Assembly: GCA_913062655.1 (NCBI GenBank)
Contig: CAJXXO010000081.1
Location: forward strand, 1 to 9,474
Source of the DNA: an uncultured Bacteroidota bacterium
Lineage (GTDB): Bacteria > Bacteroidota > Bacteroidia > Chitinophagales > S012-47
Reading direction: 5' to 3'
Length of the DNA: 9,474 bases
The position numbers and the translations under genes were made by a program. Under the pieces are notes generated by a model. The model was not told the DNA's origin, searched no databases, and worked only from the letters and a program-made list of their open reading frames with translations. Each line of letters starts with the position of its first letter. Position 1 is the first letter of the stretch. This document shows, in pieces, positions 1 to 5,652 of this stretch.

Positions 1-1
1 C

Positions 2-1930
2 TTCGAGGGCAGTGGCAACAATAAAGGTTTTGAGATCTACAACCCAACTGACAATGCTATTGACTTGTCGAACTATACCATCGAGTTAAGTGGTAACGGA
101 GGCAGTTTCTTGAATTCGTTCGTATTGGATGGTCAGTTGGCTTCCAAAGATGTTTACATAGTGACAACCGATCAGGCCGACTCTGCTGCGTTGGCTGTAG
201 CCGATACCGCTTTGGGTTTCCCAAGTGTAGCTCACTTTAATGGTGATGATGCCCTCTACCTGTTGAAAGGGAATGATACCCTTGATATCATTGGTGTGGT
301 TGGCGTTGACCCAGGTAGTAGTTGGACCGTAGGCAACGGCTCAACTCGTGACAACACACTGGTACGTAAGTCAAATGTGTTTAATGGTACCACCGATTGG
401 GCTATTGGTGCCACACAGTGGGAGGTGTTCCCGCAAAACTTCCTGGATAGCCTAGGTGCACATACGCAAGACGATTGTGGCAGTGCCATTATTCCTGATC
501 TGTCTATCAGCCCGACTGCCGTAGACGTACTGCAATACGAGGGCTCCACTACCATCGATGTAGTGATCGCTAATCCTAACAATGACACCACTGAAGTGGA
601 GGTGTATGTGAAAGGAGGTACCGCTACCAATGGTACGGACTTCAACTTCATGGATACCACGGTAACCTTTATGCCAGGTTCTGCGGCTCCAGTAAGCCTT
701 GAGGTGGAGATTATCAATCAGCCGGGTGCACAGCCAAACCGGACTGTAGTGCTTGGATTGCGCAATGCGACCAATAATGCCACCATATCTGCCGATACAT
801 CATTGATTACCATCATTGATGTACCGTACTATCCGATTGCCACTGTGCATGGTGAAGATGCGGATGGTGTAGCCGACTCAAACGGTGTGTTCTGCGAATT
901 GCGCGGTGTGGTTACCACAGGTATTGACTTCCGCGGTGGTAACGGTTTGACTTTCTACATTACTGACCCAACCGGAAGCATCAATGTATTTAGCTTCAGC
1001 GATGTGAGTGGGTATGTAGTTACAGAGGGTGACAGCGTGCACATCATCGGTCAGATCGAACAGTTCCGTGGTCTGACAGAGATTATTCCAGATAGCATCC
1101 AGGTGGTTTCACAGGGTAATCCTATTCCTGCGCCACGCGTGGTGTCGATGTTGGATGAGAACACTGAAAGCGAGCTGGTACAATTGTATGGCTGGTCGTT
1201 TGTAGACACCATGCAGTGGGATAATAGCAGCTTCTCTGGATTCAATGTAGACGTGACCAATGGTACAGATACCTTGGTGGTACGCATCGATAATGACTCT
1301 GAATTGTATAGTCAGCCTGCTCCTGATCCGAATAAGGTGTATGCTATCACAGGCTTGGGCAGTCAGTATTCCGGTTCATCTGCTCCATTCCTGGATGGTT
1401 ACCAGTTGTTCCCTCGTTACCTGACTGATTTGGAAGAAATTCTGGCACCTGCTGCTGACTTCAGCTTTGCTACGGCTCAGTTGGACGTGACCTTCACCGA
1501 CTTGTCTACCAATGACCCTACAAGCTGGGCATGGGACTTCGGTGATGGCAACTCTTCTACCGATCAGAATCCTTCTCACAGCTACGCCACTGGCGGTAAG
1601 TACGAAGTGTGCTTGACGGCAAGCAATGTAGCTGGTAGTGATGAAGCATGCGATAGTGTAACGGTTATCGGTGTGGGCATCGATAATGCTTTGGAGGCAA
1701 ATGCAGCCTTGGAAGTATTCCCGAACCCAACACAAGGACAACTGACTATCCAAAGTGCACAGACTATTGAATCTGTAACGGTTGTCAACACAAATGGCCA
1801 GGTGGTAGCAGCTCGCTGGATAGGCGATGTGCAGACGCAGCTAGGCGTGGCACAGCTACCTGCCGGTACTTATTTTGTAGTCGTCAATTATGAAGACGGA
1901 CAGTTGATTCGCCAAGTGGTGAAACACTAA
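2..1930 (+). CDS. Secreted modular protein: lamin-tail, Calx-beta, OB-like, PKD, T9SS sorting domain (5' partial)
   Basis: The reading frame is open from the left edge, so the N-terminus and signal peptide lie outside; 642 residues are visible. Numbered from the edge, residues 1-145 resemble a lamin-tail domain (starts FEGSGNNKGFEIYNPT, then DLSNYTIELSGNGG). Residues about 170-275 look like a Calx-beta repeat (YEGSTTIDVVI, GTATNGTDF). Residues about 280-480 resemble the OB-like beta domain often found after lamin-tail domains in Bacteroidota exoproteins (RGVVTTG, EGDSVHIIGQI). Residues 482-556 are a PKD domain (WAWDFGDGNSSTDQNPSHSY). The end, about 567-642, is a type A T9SS sorting domain (VFPNPTQGQLTI, LPAGTYFVVV). 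By family knowledge such proteins cross the outer membrane through T9SS and are released or anchored at the cell surface. No catalytic domain is visible; an enzyme such as a nuclease could lie upstream, or the protein may be purely adhesive. A TTG at 65 lies inside the lamin-tail domain and is not the start. Confidence 0.9.
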   Translation, partial: FEGSGNNKGFEIYNPTDNAIDLSNYTIELSGNGGSFLNSFVLDGQLASKDVYIVTTDQADSAALAVADTALGFPSVAHFNGDDALYLLKGNDTLDIIGVVGVDPGSSWTVGNGSTRDNTLVRKSNVFNGTTDWAIGATQWEVFPQNFLDSLGAHTQDDCGSAIIPDLSISPTAVDVLQYEGSTTIDVVIANPNNDTTEVEVYVKGGTATNGTDFNFMDTTVTFMPGSAAPVSLEVEIINQPGAQPNRTVVLGLRNATNNATISADTSLITIIDVPYYPIATVHGEDADGVADSNGVFCELRGVVTTGIDFRGGNGLTFYITDPTGSINVFSFSDVSGYVVTEGDSVHIIGQIEQFRGLTEIIPDSIQVVSQGNPIPAPRVVSMLDENTESELVQLYGWSFVDTMQWDNSSFSGFNVDVTNGTDTLVVRIDNDSELYSQPAPDPNKVYAITGLGSQYSGSSAPFLDGYQLFPRYLTDLEEILAPAADFSFATAQLDVTFTDLSTNDPTSWAWDFGDGNSSTDQNPSHSYATGGKYEVCLTASNVAGSDEACDSVTVIGVGIDNALEANAALEVFPNPTQGQLTIQSAQTIESVTVVNTNGQVVAARWIGDVQTQLGVAQLPAGTYFVVVNYEDGQLIRQVVKH

Positions 1931-1954
1931 TTCAATAGAATTATAGTAATATTG

Positions 1955-1988
1955 CAAGGCCAGTCAATCGACTGGCCTTGTTCTATTT
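1955..1988 (+). terminator. Rho-independent terminator after the T9SS-secreted protein gene
   Basis: A perfect 11-bp inverted repeat (arms 1955-1965 and 1970-1980, core AAGGCCAGTC / GACTGGCCTT) with a 4-base loop is followed by the T-rich stretch TTCTATTTAT. It starts 25 bases after the TAA stop, so it should end this transcript before the Nudix gene. Confidence 0.85.
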
Positions 1989-2057
1989 ATAGACAAATTG
2001 CTTTTAAATGTGGAAAGCATGTATTAAGTTGGTATGACGAGAACGGAATCTTTGCCT

Positions 2058-2065
2058 TATCTTTG
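2058..2065 (+). promoter_or_regulatory. Putative Bacteroidota -7 promoter element for the Nudix regulator gene
   Basis: TATCTTTG matches the Bacteroidota consensus TAnnTTTG exactly and lies 71 bases upstream of the ATG at 2137, leaving a leader of about 65 bases. The nearest upstream TTG (2029-2031) is 26 bases away, longer than the usual spacing, so the -33 element is weak or absent. The leader contains the small palindrome GTTAAC (2121-2126), which could belong to an operator, but I recognise no known NrtR or AraR site. Confidence 0.5.
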
Positions 2066-2136
2066 TGTATAAGTTACAAGCTGGCCCCCGCTGGTAAATA
2101 CCCCACAATTTATCAGACAGGTTAACATTTAGTAGG

Positions 2137-2832
2137 ATGGCGTATACATATGACTACCCTAGGCCTGCTGTAACGGTGGATAATCTCATCTTCGGCTTCG
2201 AAGAGAAAGACCTTAAGATTCTCCTCATACAGCGTAAGAAGCCACCATTCAAGGGGGAATGGGCCTTGCCAGGCGGGTTTGTAGAAATCAACGAATCAAT
2301 TCGTGATGCGGCTTTGCGTGAACTGCGCGAAGAAACCGGTATAAATAATGCTTTCATTCAGCAATTGCACACTTTTGGTGAAGTCGATCGAGATCCAAGA
2401 GGTCGGATTATTTCGGTCGCTTACTATGCCTTAGTGCGCATTGAAGATGTGCAATTCGAGCCCGGATCGGATGCGGACAGTGTTGCGTGGTTTAATGTTT
2501 ATGATTTGCCGGTTTTAGCTTTCGATCATGATGAAATCATCGATTATGGACTATCCCGCTTGCGAGAAGAGTTCAAGTCGAAGCCGGTGAGCTTTGAGTT
2601 ACTACCTGAAAAGTTCACCCTTACCGAGATGCAGCGCTTGTATGAGTCCGTTACCGCTAAGGAATTTGACAAGCGGAACTTCCGGAAGAAGATCATGAAC
2701 CTGGATATTCTGCGAGAGACCGAAGCAGCAGGCGACAGAATTGTGAAGCGTATGGCAACCCTCTACCAATTCGATCGAAATAAGTATCGGAAGTTGGCAG
2801 AAGAACAAAAAGACAAGATCACTTTTTATTGA
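2137..2832 (+). CDS. Nudix hydrolase-like protein with C-terminal winged helix, NrtR/AraR-type transcriptional regulator
   Basis: This 231-residue protein has the layout of the NrtR family: an N-terminal Nudix domain (about 10-140) and a C-terminal winged helix-turn-helix (about 150-225, including FTLTEMQRLYESV and NFRKKIMNLDIL). In this family the Nudix domain senses ADP-ribose or other nucleotide or sugar ligands, while the winged helix binds DNA to control NAD metabolism (NrtR) or, in Bacteroides, arabinose use (AraR). The Nudix box is complete: G47-x5-E53-x7-R61-E62-L63-x-E65-E66-x-G68-I69. Metal binding and hydrolysis are therefore possible, unlike in members with a degraded box. The ATG at 2137 starts the family's usual N-terminus (YDYPRPAVTVDNLIFGF). 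No NAD or sugar gene is adjacent, so the target cannot be inferred from context. It is transcribed alone, between two terminators. The fold and family are secure; the regulon is unknown. Confidence 0.88.
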   Translation: MAYTYDYPRPAVTVDNLIFGFEEKDLKILLIQRKKPPFKGEWALPGGFVEINESIRDAALRELREETGINNAFIQQLHTFGEVDRDPRGRIISVAYYALVRIEDVQFEPGSDADSVAWFNVYDLPVLAFDHDEIIDYGLSRLREEFKSKPVSFELLPEKFTLTEMQRLYESVTAKEFDKRNFRKKIMNLDILRETEAAGDRIVKRMATLYQFDRNKYRKLAEEQKDKITFY

Positions 2833-2857
2833 GCCACAGAAGTAAGCGAATACAACC

Positions 2858-2895
2858 AGAAAAGCCGATTGAATACATCGGCTTTTCTTATTTTT
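2858..2895 (+). terminator. Rho-independent terminator after the Nudix regulator gene
   Basis: A perfect 12-bp inverted repeat (arms 2858-2869 and 2877-2888, core AAAAGCCGAT / ATCGGCTTTT) with a 7-base loop is followed by TATTTTT. It lies 25 bases after the TGA stop of the Nudix gene. The T-tract overlaps a promoter element for the next gene. Confidence 0.85.
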
Positions 2896-2896
2896 G
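2869..2896 (+). promoter_or_regulatory. Putative promoter of the 62-residue membrane protein gene, embedded in the preceding terminator
   Basis: TTG (2869-2871), 17 bases, then TATTTTTG (2889-2896) fits the Bacteroidota TTG-N17-23-TAnnTTTG consensus. The -33 element begins at the last base of the left hairpin arm and runs into the loop. The -7 element is the T-tract that follows the hairpin. The ATG at 2920 is 23 bases downstream, leaving a short leader. T-tracts can match TAnnTTTG by chance, so this rests on the spacing and on the need for a promoter after a terminator. Confidence 0.5.
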
Positions 2897-2919
2897 GACC
2901 TTGAAATAAACGAACGACC

Positions 2920-3108
2920 ATGAAGGTATTGCTCATTGTATTGTCTTTCATTGTTTTCTATCTGGTTAGCCAGTACTTCGTTGAACCTTTCTTCCTGGGC
3001 AATGATACCATTAAGGTTCTTTTCTCTCTCACTATAGCAGCCATTTTTGTCGCGGTAGGATTTGGTATGGCAGATACCTTCATGCCGGACTCCATGGAGG
3101 AGGAGTAA
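2920..3108 (+). CDS. Small hypothetical two-helix membrane protein (62 aa)
   Basis: I do not recognise a family. The protein has two hydrophobic segments likely to span the inner membrane, at residues about 2-22 (VLLIVLSFIVFYLVSQYFV) and 32-52 (KVLFSLTIAAIFVAVGFGMA), joined by a short loop (EPFFLGNDTI) and ending in an acidic tail (DSMEEE). A hairpin with both ends inside or both outside is expected. The ATG is directly preceded by a plausible promoter, and the frame fills the space between a terminator and a convergent gene, supporting a real gene despite its size. It meets the minus-strand gene with two bases between stop codons. Function is unknown. Confidence 0.6.
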   Translation: MKVLLIVLSFIVFYLVSQYFVEPFFLGNDTIKVLFSLTIAAIFVAVGFGMADTFMPDSMEEE

Positions 3109-3110
3109 GC

Positions 3111-3368
3111 TTACAGCGCCTTGAGCTCCTGCTTGCAATAGGCTAACTTTTCCTCATATTCTGCTGCATGGCTGTCTAGCCAGTAGCCGTCTTTTTTCTC
3201 CATCATGTCGAGTATCAATACCCGGTCAGGATATACTTGGGCCGTAAAGTGATGGATATGAAATGCATCTCCTATAATATCGAGTTGCTCAAAGGTCTCC
3301 TCTGAGGTTATCTTGAAAAAGGTCCTTTCGTGCGGGTATTTACGATATAGGGGGAAAGAGATGTCCAC
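3111..3368 (-). CDS. Hypothetical protein (85 aa)
   Basis: This short soluble protein (VDISFPLYRKYPHERTFFKI at the start, QVYPDRVLILDMMEKKDG in the middle) resembles small uncharacterised proteins I associate with Bacteroidota; I cannot assign a domain or function. It has no signal peptide or membrane segment. The start is GTG at 3368, because the frame upstream runs to a TGA at 3405-3407 with no ATG. A perfect -7 element, read on the minus strand as TACTTTTG (3392-3399), lies 23 bases upstream, which agrees with this start. The gene is divergent from aat and converges on the 62-residue membrane protein gene. Confidence 0.65.
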   Translation of the reverse strand: MDISFPLYRKYPHERTFFKITSEETFEQLDIIGDAFHIHHFTAQVYPDRVLILDMMEKKDGYWLDSHAAEYEEKLAYCKQELKAL

Positions 3369-3391
3369 AAGTTGGGTTTTTATTGCTGCGG

Positions 3392-3399
3392 CAAAAGTA
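3392..3399 (-). promoter_or_regulatory. Putative -7 element for the 85-aa hypothetical gene
   Basis: CAAAAGTA on the plus strand reads TACTTTTG on the minus strand, an exact TAnnTTTG match 23 bases before the GTG start. No TTG at proper spacing was found upstream. It lies in the 86-base divergent gap shared with aat. Confidence 0.4.
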
Positions 3400-3418
3400 T
3401 CAAATCAGCGAGAGCCCT

Positions 3419-3426
3419 TATCTTTC
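3419..3426 (+). promoter_or_regulatory. Weak candidate -7 element for aat
   Basis: TATCTTTC matches TAnnTTTG at all but the last base and lies 28 bases upstream of the aat ATG at 3455. No matching TTG is seen at the right distance. If real, its transcript would begin downstream of the TTG at 3383, supporting the ATG at 3455 as the start. Confidence 0.3.
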
Positions 3427-3454
3427 CATTCGTCAAGAATTACCTAAGCAGGGC

Positions 3455-4147
3455 ATGCCCATTTATAATGTCGACAACGTATTAGCCTTCCCATCGCCTG
3501 ATCTGGCTGAAAATGACGGACTGCTCGCCATAGGGGGCGATCTCTCGTTACAGCGGCTCCAATTGGCTTACAATATGGGTATTTTTCCCTGGTTCAATGA
3601 AGGTGGGCCATTGCTATGGTGGTCACCCGATCCCAGAATGGTATTATTCCCCGATGAGCTACACATTGCCAAAAGCATGCGGCCGCTATTAAGAAGCAAG
3701 CGCTTTCACCTTACTGCTGACCATGCTTTCACCCAAGTGGTACAATCGTGCCAGAAGGCACCCCGACCCGGGCAAGACGGCACCTGGATAACGGAGGAAA
3801 TGGTAGAGGCTTATGTTGACCTGCACCGAGCCGGTTGGGCCCATTCCGTGGAAGTTTGGGAAGGAGATCAGTTGGTGGGCGGATTGTATGGCGTAGTAGT
3901 GGGGCAGGTATTCTGCGGAGAATCTATGTTTGCCAAAATTCCGAATACCAGTAAACTTGCTTTTATCCGACTTACCCAAATGCTGCGTAAACGCAACTTC
4001 ACACTTATCGACTGCCAAATCTACACCGAACACCTTGCCCGACTGGGTGCAAGAGAGATTCCACGGCACGCATTTCAGGCTCATTTGCCCAGCGAACCAT
4101 TCGACTTTTCTGCCCGGGAAAGCTGGTATGGTTGGGATTGGTCATAA
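3455..4147 (+). CDS. aat: Leucyl/phenylalanyl-tRNA--protein transferase
   Basis: Aat transfers Leu or Phe from aminoacyl-tRNA to proteins with N-terminal Arg or Lys, creating primary N-degrons that ClpS delivers to the ClpAP protease in the cytoplasm. The signature blocks are all present, counted from the ATG at 3455: LAIGGDL (24-30), FPWF (44-47), LLWWSPDPRMVLF (53-65), TWI (110-112), AHSVEVW (129-135), LVGGLYGV (140-147), GESMF (155-159) and LIDCQ (184-188). Phe153, Glu156 and Gln188 match the substrate-pocket and catalytic residues of the E. coli enzyme. The 230-residue length is normal. I chose ATG 3455 because family members begin just ahead of the NVLAFPSPDLAENDGLLAIGGDL block. A longer frame from TTG 3383 would add 24 unconserved residues and overlap the divergent promoter region. 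No clpS or clpA is in the window. Confidence 0.95.
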   Translation: MPIYNVDNVLAFPSPDLAENDGLLAIGGDLSLQRLQLAYNMGIFPWFNEGGPLLWWSPDPRMVLFPDELHIAKSMRPLLRSKRFHLTADHAFTQVVQSCQKAPRPGQDGTWITEEMVEAYVDLHRAGWAHSVEVWEGDQLVGGLYGVVVGQVFCGESMFAKIPNTSKLAFIRLTQMLRKRNFTLIDCQIYTEHLARLGAREIPRHAFQAHLPSEPFDFSARESWYGWDWS

Positions 4148-4178
4148 AAAAAGCCGGAACAGTGCTCCGGCCTTCTAT
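4145..4178. terminator. Probable bidirectional terminator between aat and the lipoprotein gene
   Basis: An inverted repeat GCCGGA (4153-4158) / TCCGGC (4166-4171) with a 7-base loop sits between two convergent genes. On its left is a run of seven A (4146-4152), which is a T-tract for minus-strand transcription. On its right, CTTCTATT gives a weaker T-rich tail for aat. The 6-bp stem is short but GC-rich, and the minus-strand direction looks stronger. Confidence 0.65.
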
Positions 4179-4195
4179 TCGTTAATGGATGAGTA

Positions 4196-4663
4196 TTAGA
4201 GCTCACCCAACAAATACAGTATCAATAGGATCAATAGTACTAGTACCGCTACGCTGATAAGTGTGGCAAGTATTTCAACTTCTAATACTACCTGCAGCAA
4301 CCAAATCACTACTAAGACAAGAATTAATAGCAATAAAATCTCGAAGAGGGATACCTTTTGCCCTTTGTCTTTGGTCATATTGCTCTTAGGTACCAGTTTC
4401 TTGGCGGCTTTTTTCACCGCAATACCCGCAAAGAGCCCTTTGGCTTTCTTGCCCCAGCGCTTCAGCCTTTTCGTTTCTTTTTCAGGTGAAATGGCAGCGG
4501 TAGCGTCCTCGTCCACCTCCGGAGTAAGATCAGGCACCGGCTGTTCCAAGGCTGCATATTCATCGGCTCCGCCTGCTTGATTCTGGGTGTGCAGGCTGCT
4601 ACTGCAGCTGCTCACAAAGGCCATAACGGCCAAAAGTAGTGTTGCGTAAAGGGCTCTTTGCAT
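4196..4663 (-). CDS. Putative lipoprotein with basic linker and two hydrophobic C-terminal segments (155 aa)
   Basis: The N-terminus is a typical lipoprotein signal: basic start, hydrophobic core (LYATLLLAVMAF) and lipobox VSSC with Cys20 as the acylation site. After a polar, acidic stretch (about 21-60) comes a Lys/Arg-rich region (61-103, with KRLKRWGKKAKG and KKAAKKLVPK). Two strongly hydrophobic segments follow, at about 107-127 and 131-151, ending in LLGEL. I recognise no family. Lipidation plus two membrane segments is unusual and could give a protein fixed in the inner membrane at both ends. The ATG at 4663 begins the signal peptide. It lies 32 bases after egtD with no evident terminator between, so it may be co-transcribed with egtBD, although nothing in its sequence suggests a role in ergothioneine synthesis. 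A bidirectional terminator follows it. Confidence 0.7.
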   Translation of the reverse strand: MQRALYATLLLAVMAFVSSCSSSLHTQNQAGGADEYAALEQPVPDLTPEVDEDATAAISPEKETKRLKRWGKKAKGLFAGIAVKKAAKKLVPKSNMTKDKGQKVSLFEILLLLILVLVVIWLLQVVLEVEILATLISVAVLVLLILLILYLLGEL

Positions 4664-4695
4664 AGTGTTAGGTTTTTATACCATCGCAAATTACA

Positions 4696-5652
4696 TCATT
4701 CTGGTTTATGGCACAACCACAGCGAATCCACAAACAGTGAACGGTCGTCCATAAAGTGGTCTTCTATCTGAAAACCGGTACGATGCGCTAACTGCTCGAT
4801 TTCAGGAAGGGAAAATTTGAACGACTGCTCCACCAGTATGGGCTCAAAGGCCTCAAAGTGAAAGCTTCGTTGCAAGGCCCCAATCCGCACTTCCTGTTGA
4901 CGTATGCTGTAAATGAAAGCCTGATTAGCACCTACTAATGGATTGTAGCAGGAATAAAAAGAGAAGGACCCTGTATCAAAATCGGCTTCGAGTACGGCAT
5001 TGATACGATGCAGTAAATTGAGCGTGAATTCACGAGTAATGCCCTGCGCATCATCGTAGGCCTTGTTGATAATGCGGTACGGCTTTTTCAGGTCCATACC
5101 GATCAGAAGCTGATCATTATGCTGCAGGCTGAACCATAGGTTTTCCAGGAATTGGTGCTGAAAACCCGGAGTGAAGTTACCGATGTTACTCCCCAGAAAG
5201 AGAACCAGATTCGGTCGATGGGTGCGCTGATTGAGCCAGGTTAAGCCATCAAAATAGTCCATCACCAATCCTTCTACTTCTAAGTCAGGCAGCTCTGCCT
5301 GGAGGTTACCCGCCAATTGATCAATTGCACTCTGGCTGATATCGATAGGGTAGTAGGTAAAGGAACGATCTGTGGCCAGCAGGTGCTCCAACAGCAATTT
5401 GGTTTTCTGCCCATTGCCTGCCCCGAGTTCTACCAGGTTGAAATGCCTGGCTGGCGCATGTTGCAGCATCGCTTCCCGGTAGTTTTCGAATATCTGGTGT
5501 TCCGTGCGGGTCAGATAATACTCCGGCAAATGCATAATCTGTTCAAACAACTCGCTACCCCGGGCATCGTAGATATACTTGGTAGGTAGCGTTTTGGGTG
5601 TGGCATTCAATCCGTGCAATACGTCACGGGCAAAGCGATCCTTTTCGGTCAT
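4696..5652 (-). CDS. egtD: L-histidine N-alpha-methyltransferase EgtD
   Basis: EgtD transfers three methyl groups from S-adenosylmethionine to the alpha-amino group of histidine, giving hercynine, the first step of ergothioneine synthesis. The 318-residue length is normal. Visible motifs are the N-terminal block PTKYIYDARGSELFEQI (23-39), the SAM-binding VELGAGNGQKT (74-84), PIDIS (102-106), the LFLGSNIGNF block (151-160), the LIGMDLKK segment (183-190), YDDAQGITREF (199-209) and VEQSFKF (274-280). E275 and S277 match the histidine-side-chain-binding Glu and Ser of the mycobacterial enzyme. At the position of its histidine-binding Met (an EMxL-type motif) this protein has NQAFIYSI, probably Phe246. 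Its ATG overlaps the egtB stop as ATGA, implying translational coupling. Function as a histidine methyltransferase is well supported by the pairing with egtB. Confidence 0.93.
   Translation of the reverse strand: MTEKDRFARDVLHGLNATPKTLPTKYIYDARGSELFEQIMHLPEYYLTRTEHQIFENYREAMLQHAPARHFNLVELGAGNGQKTKLLLEHLLATDRSFTYYPIDISQSAIDQLAGNLQAELPDLEVEGLVMDYFDGLTWLNQRTHRPNLVLFLGSNIGNFTPGFQHQFLENLWFSLQHNDQLLIGMDLKKPYRIINKAYDDAQGITREFTLNLLHRINAVLEADFDTGSFSFYSCYNPLVGANQAFIYSIRQQEVRIGALQRSFHFEAFEPILVEQSFKFSLPEIEQLAHRTGFQIEDHFMDDRSLFVDSLWLCHKPE

Noticed and set aside
256..1791. Minus-strand open frames opposite the T9SS-secreted protein gene (256-717, 1051-1287, 1376-1753, 1582-1791)
   Set aside because: They lie wholly inside a well-supported plus-strand gene with recognisable domains; their translations show no domain or normal composition.
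2602..3138. Minus-strand frame of 178 codons spanning the Nudix gene end, terminator and small membrane protein gene
   Set aside because: It crosses a strong terminator and is antisense to two supported genes; its product has no recognisable domain.
3930..4199. Plus-strand frame of 89 codons inside and beyond aat
   Set aside because: It overlaps aat in another frame and runs through the terminator hairpin; aat motifs continue intact to 4147.
4263..4580. Plus-strand frame of 105 codons opposite the lipoprotein gene
   Set aside because: The minus strand has a proper signal peptide with lipobox and a start codon at the right place; the plus frame has no start context and crosses the same region antisense.
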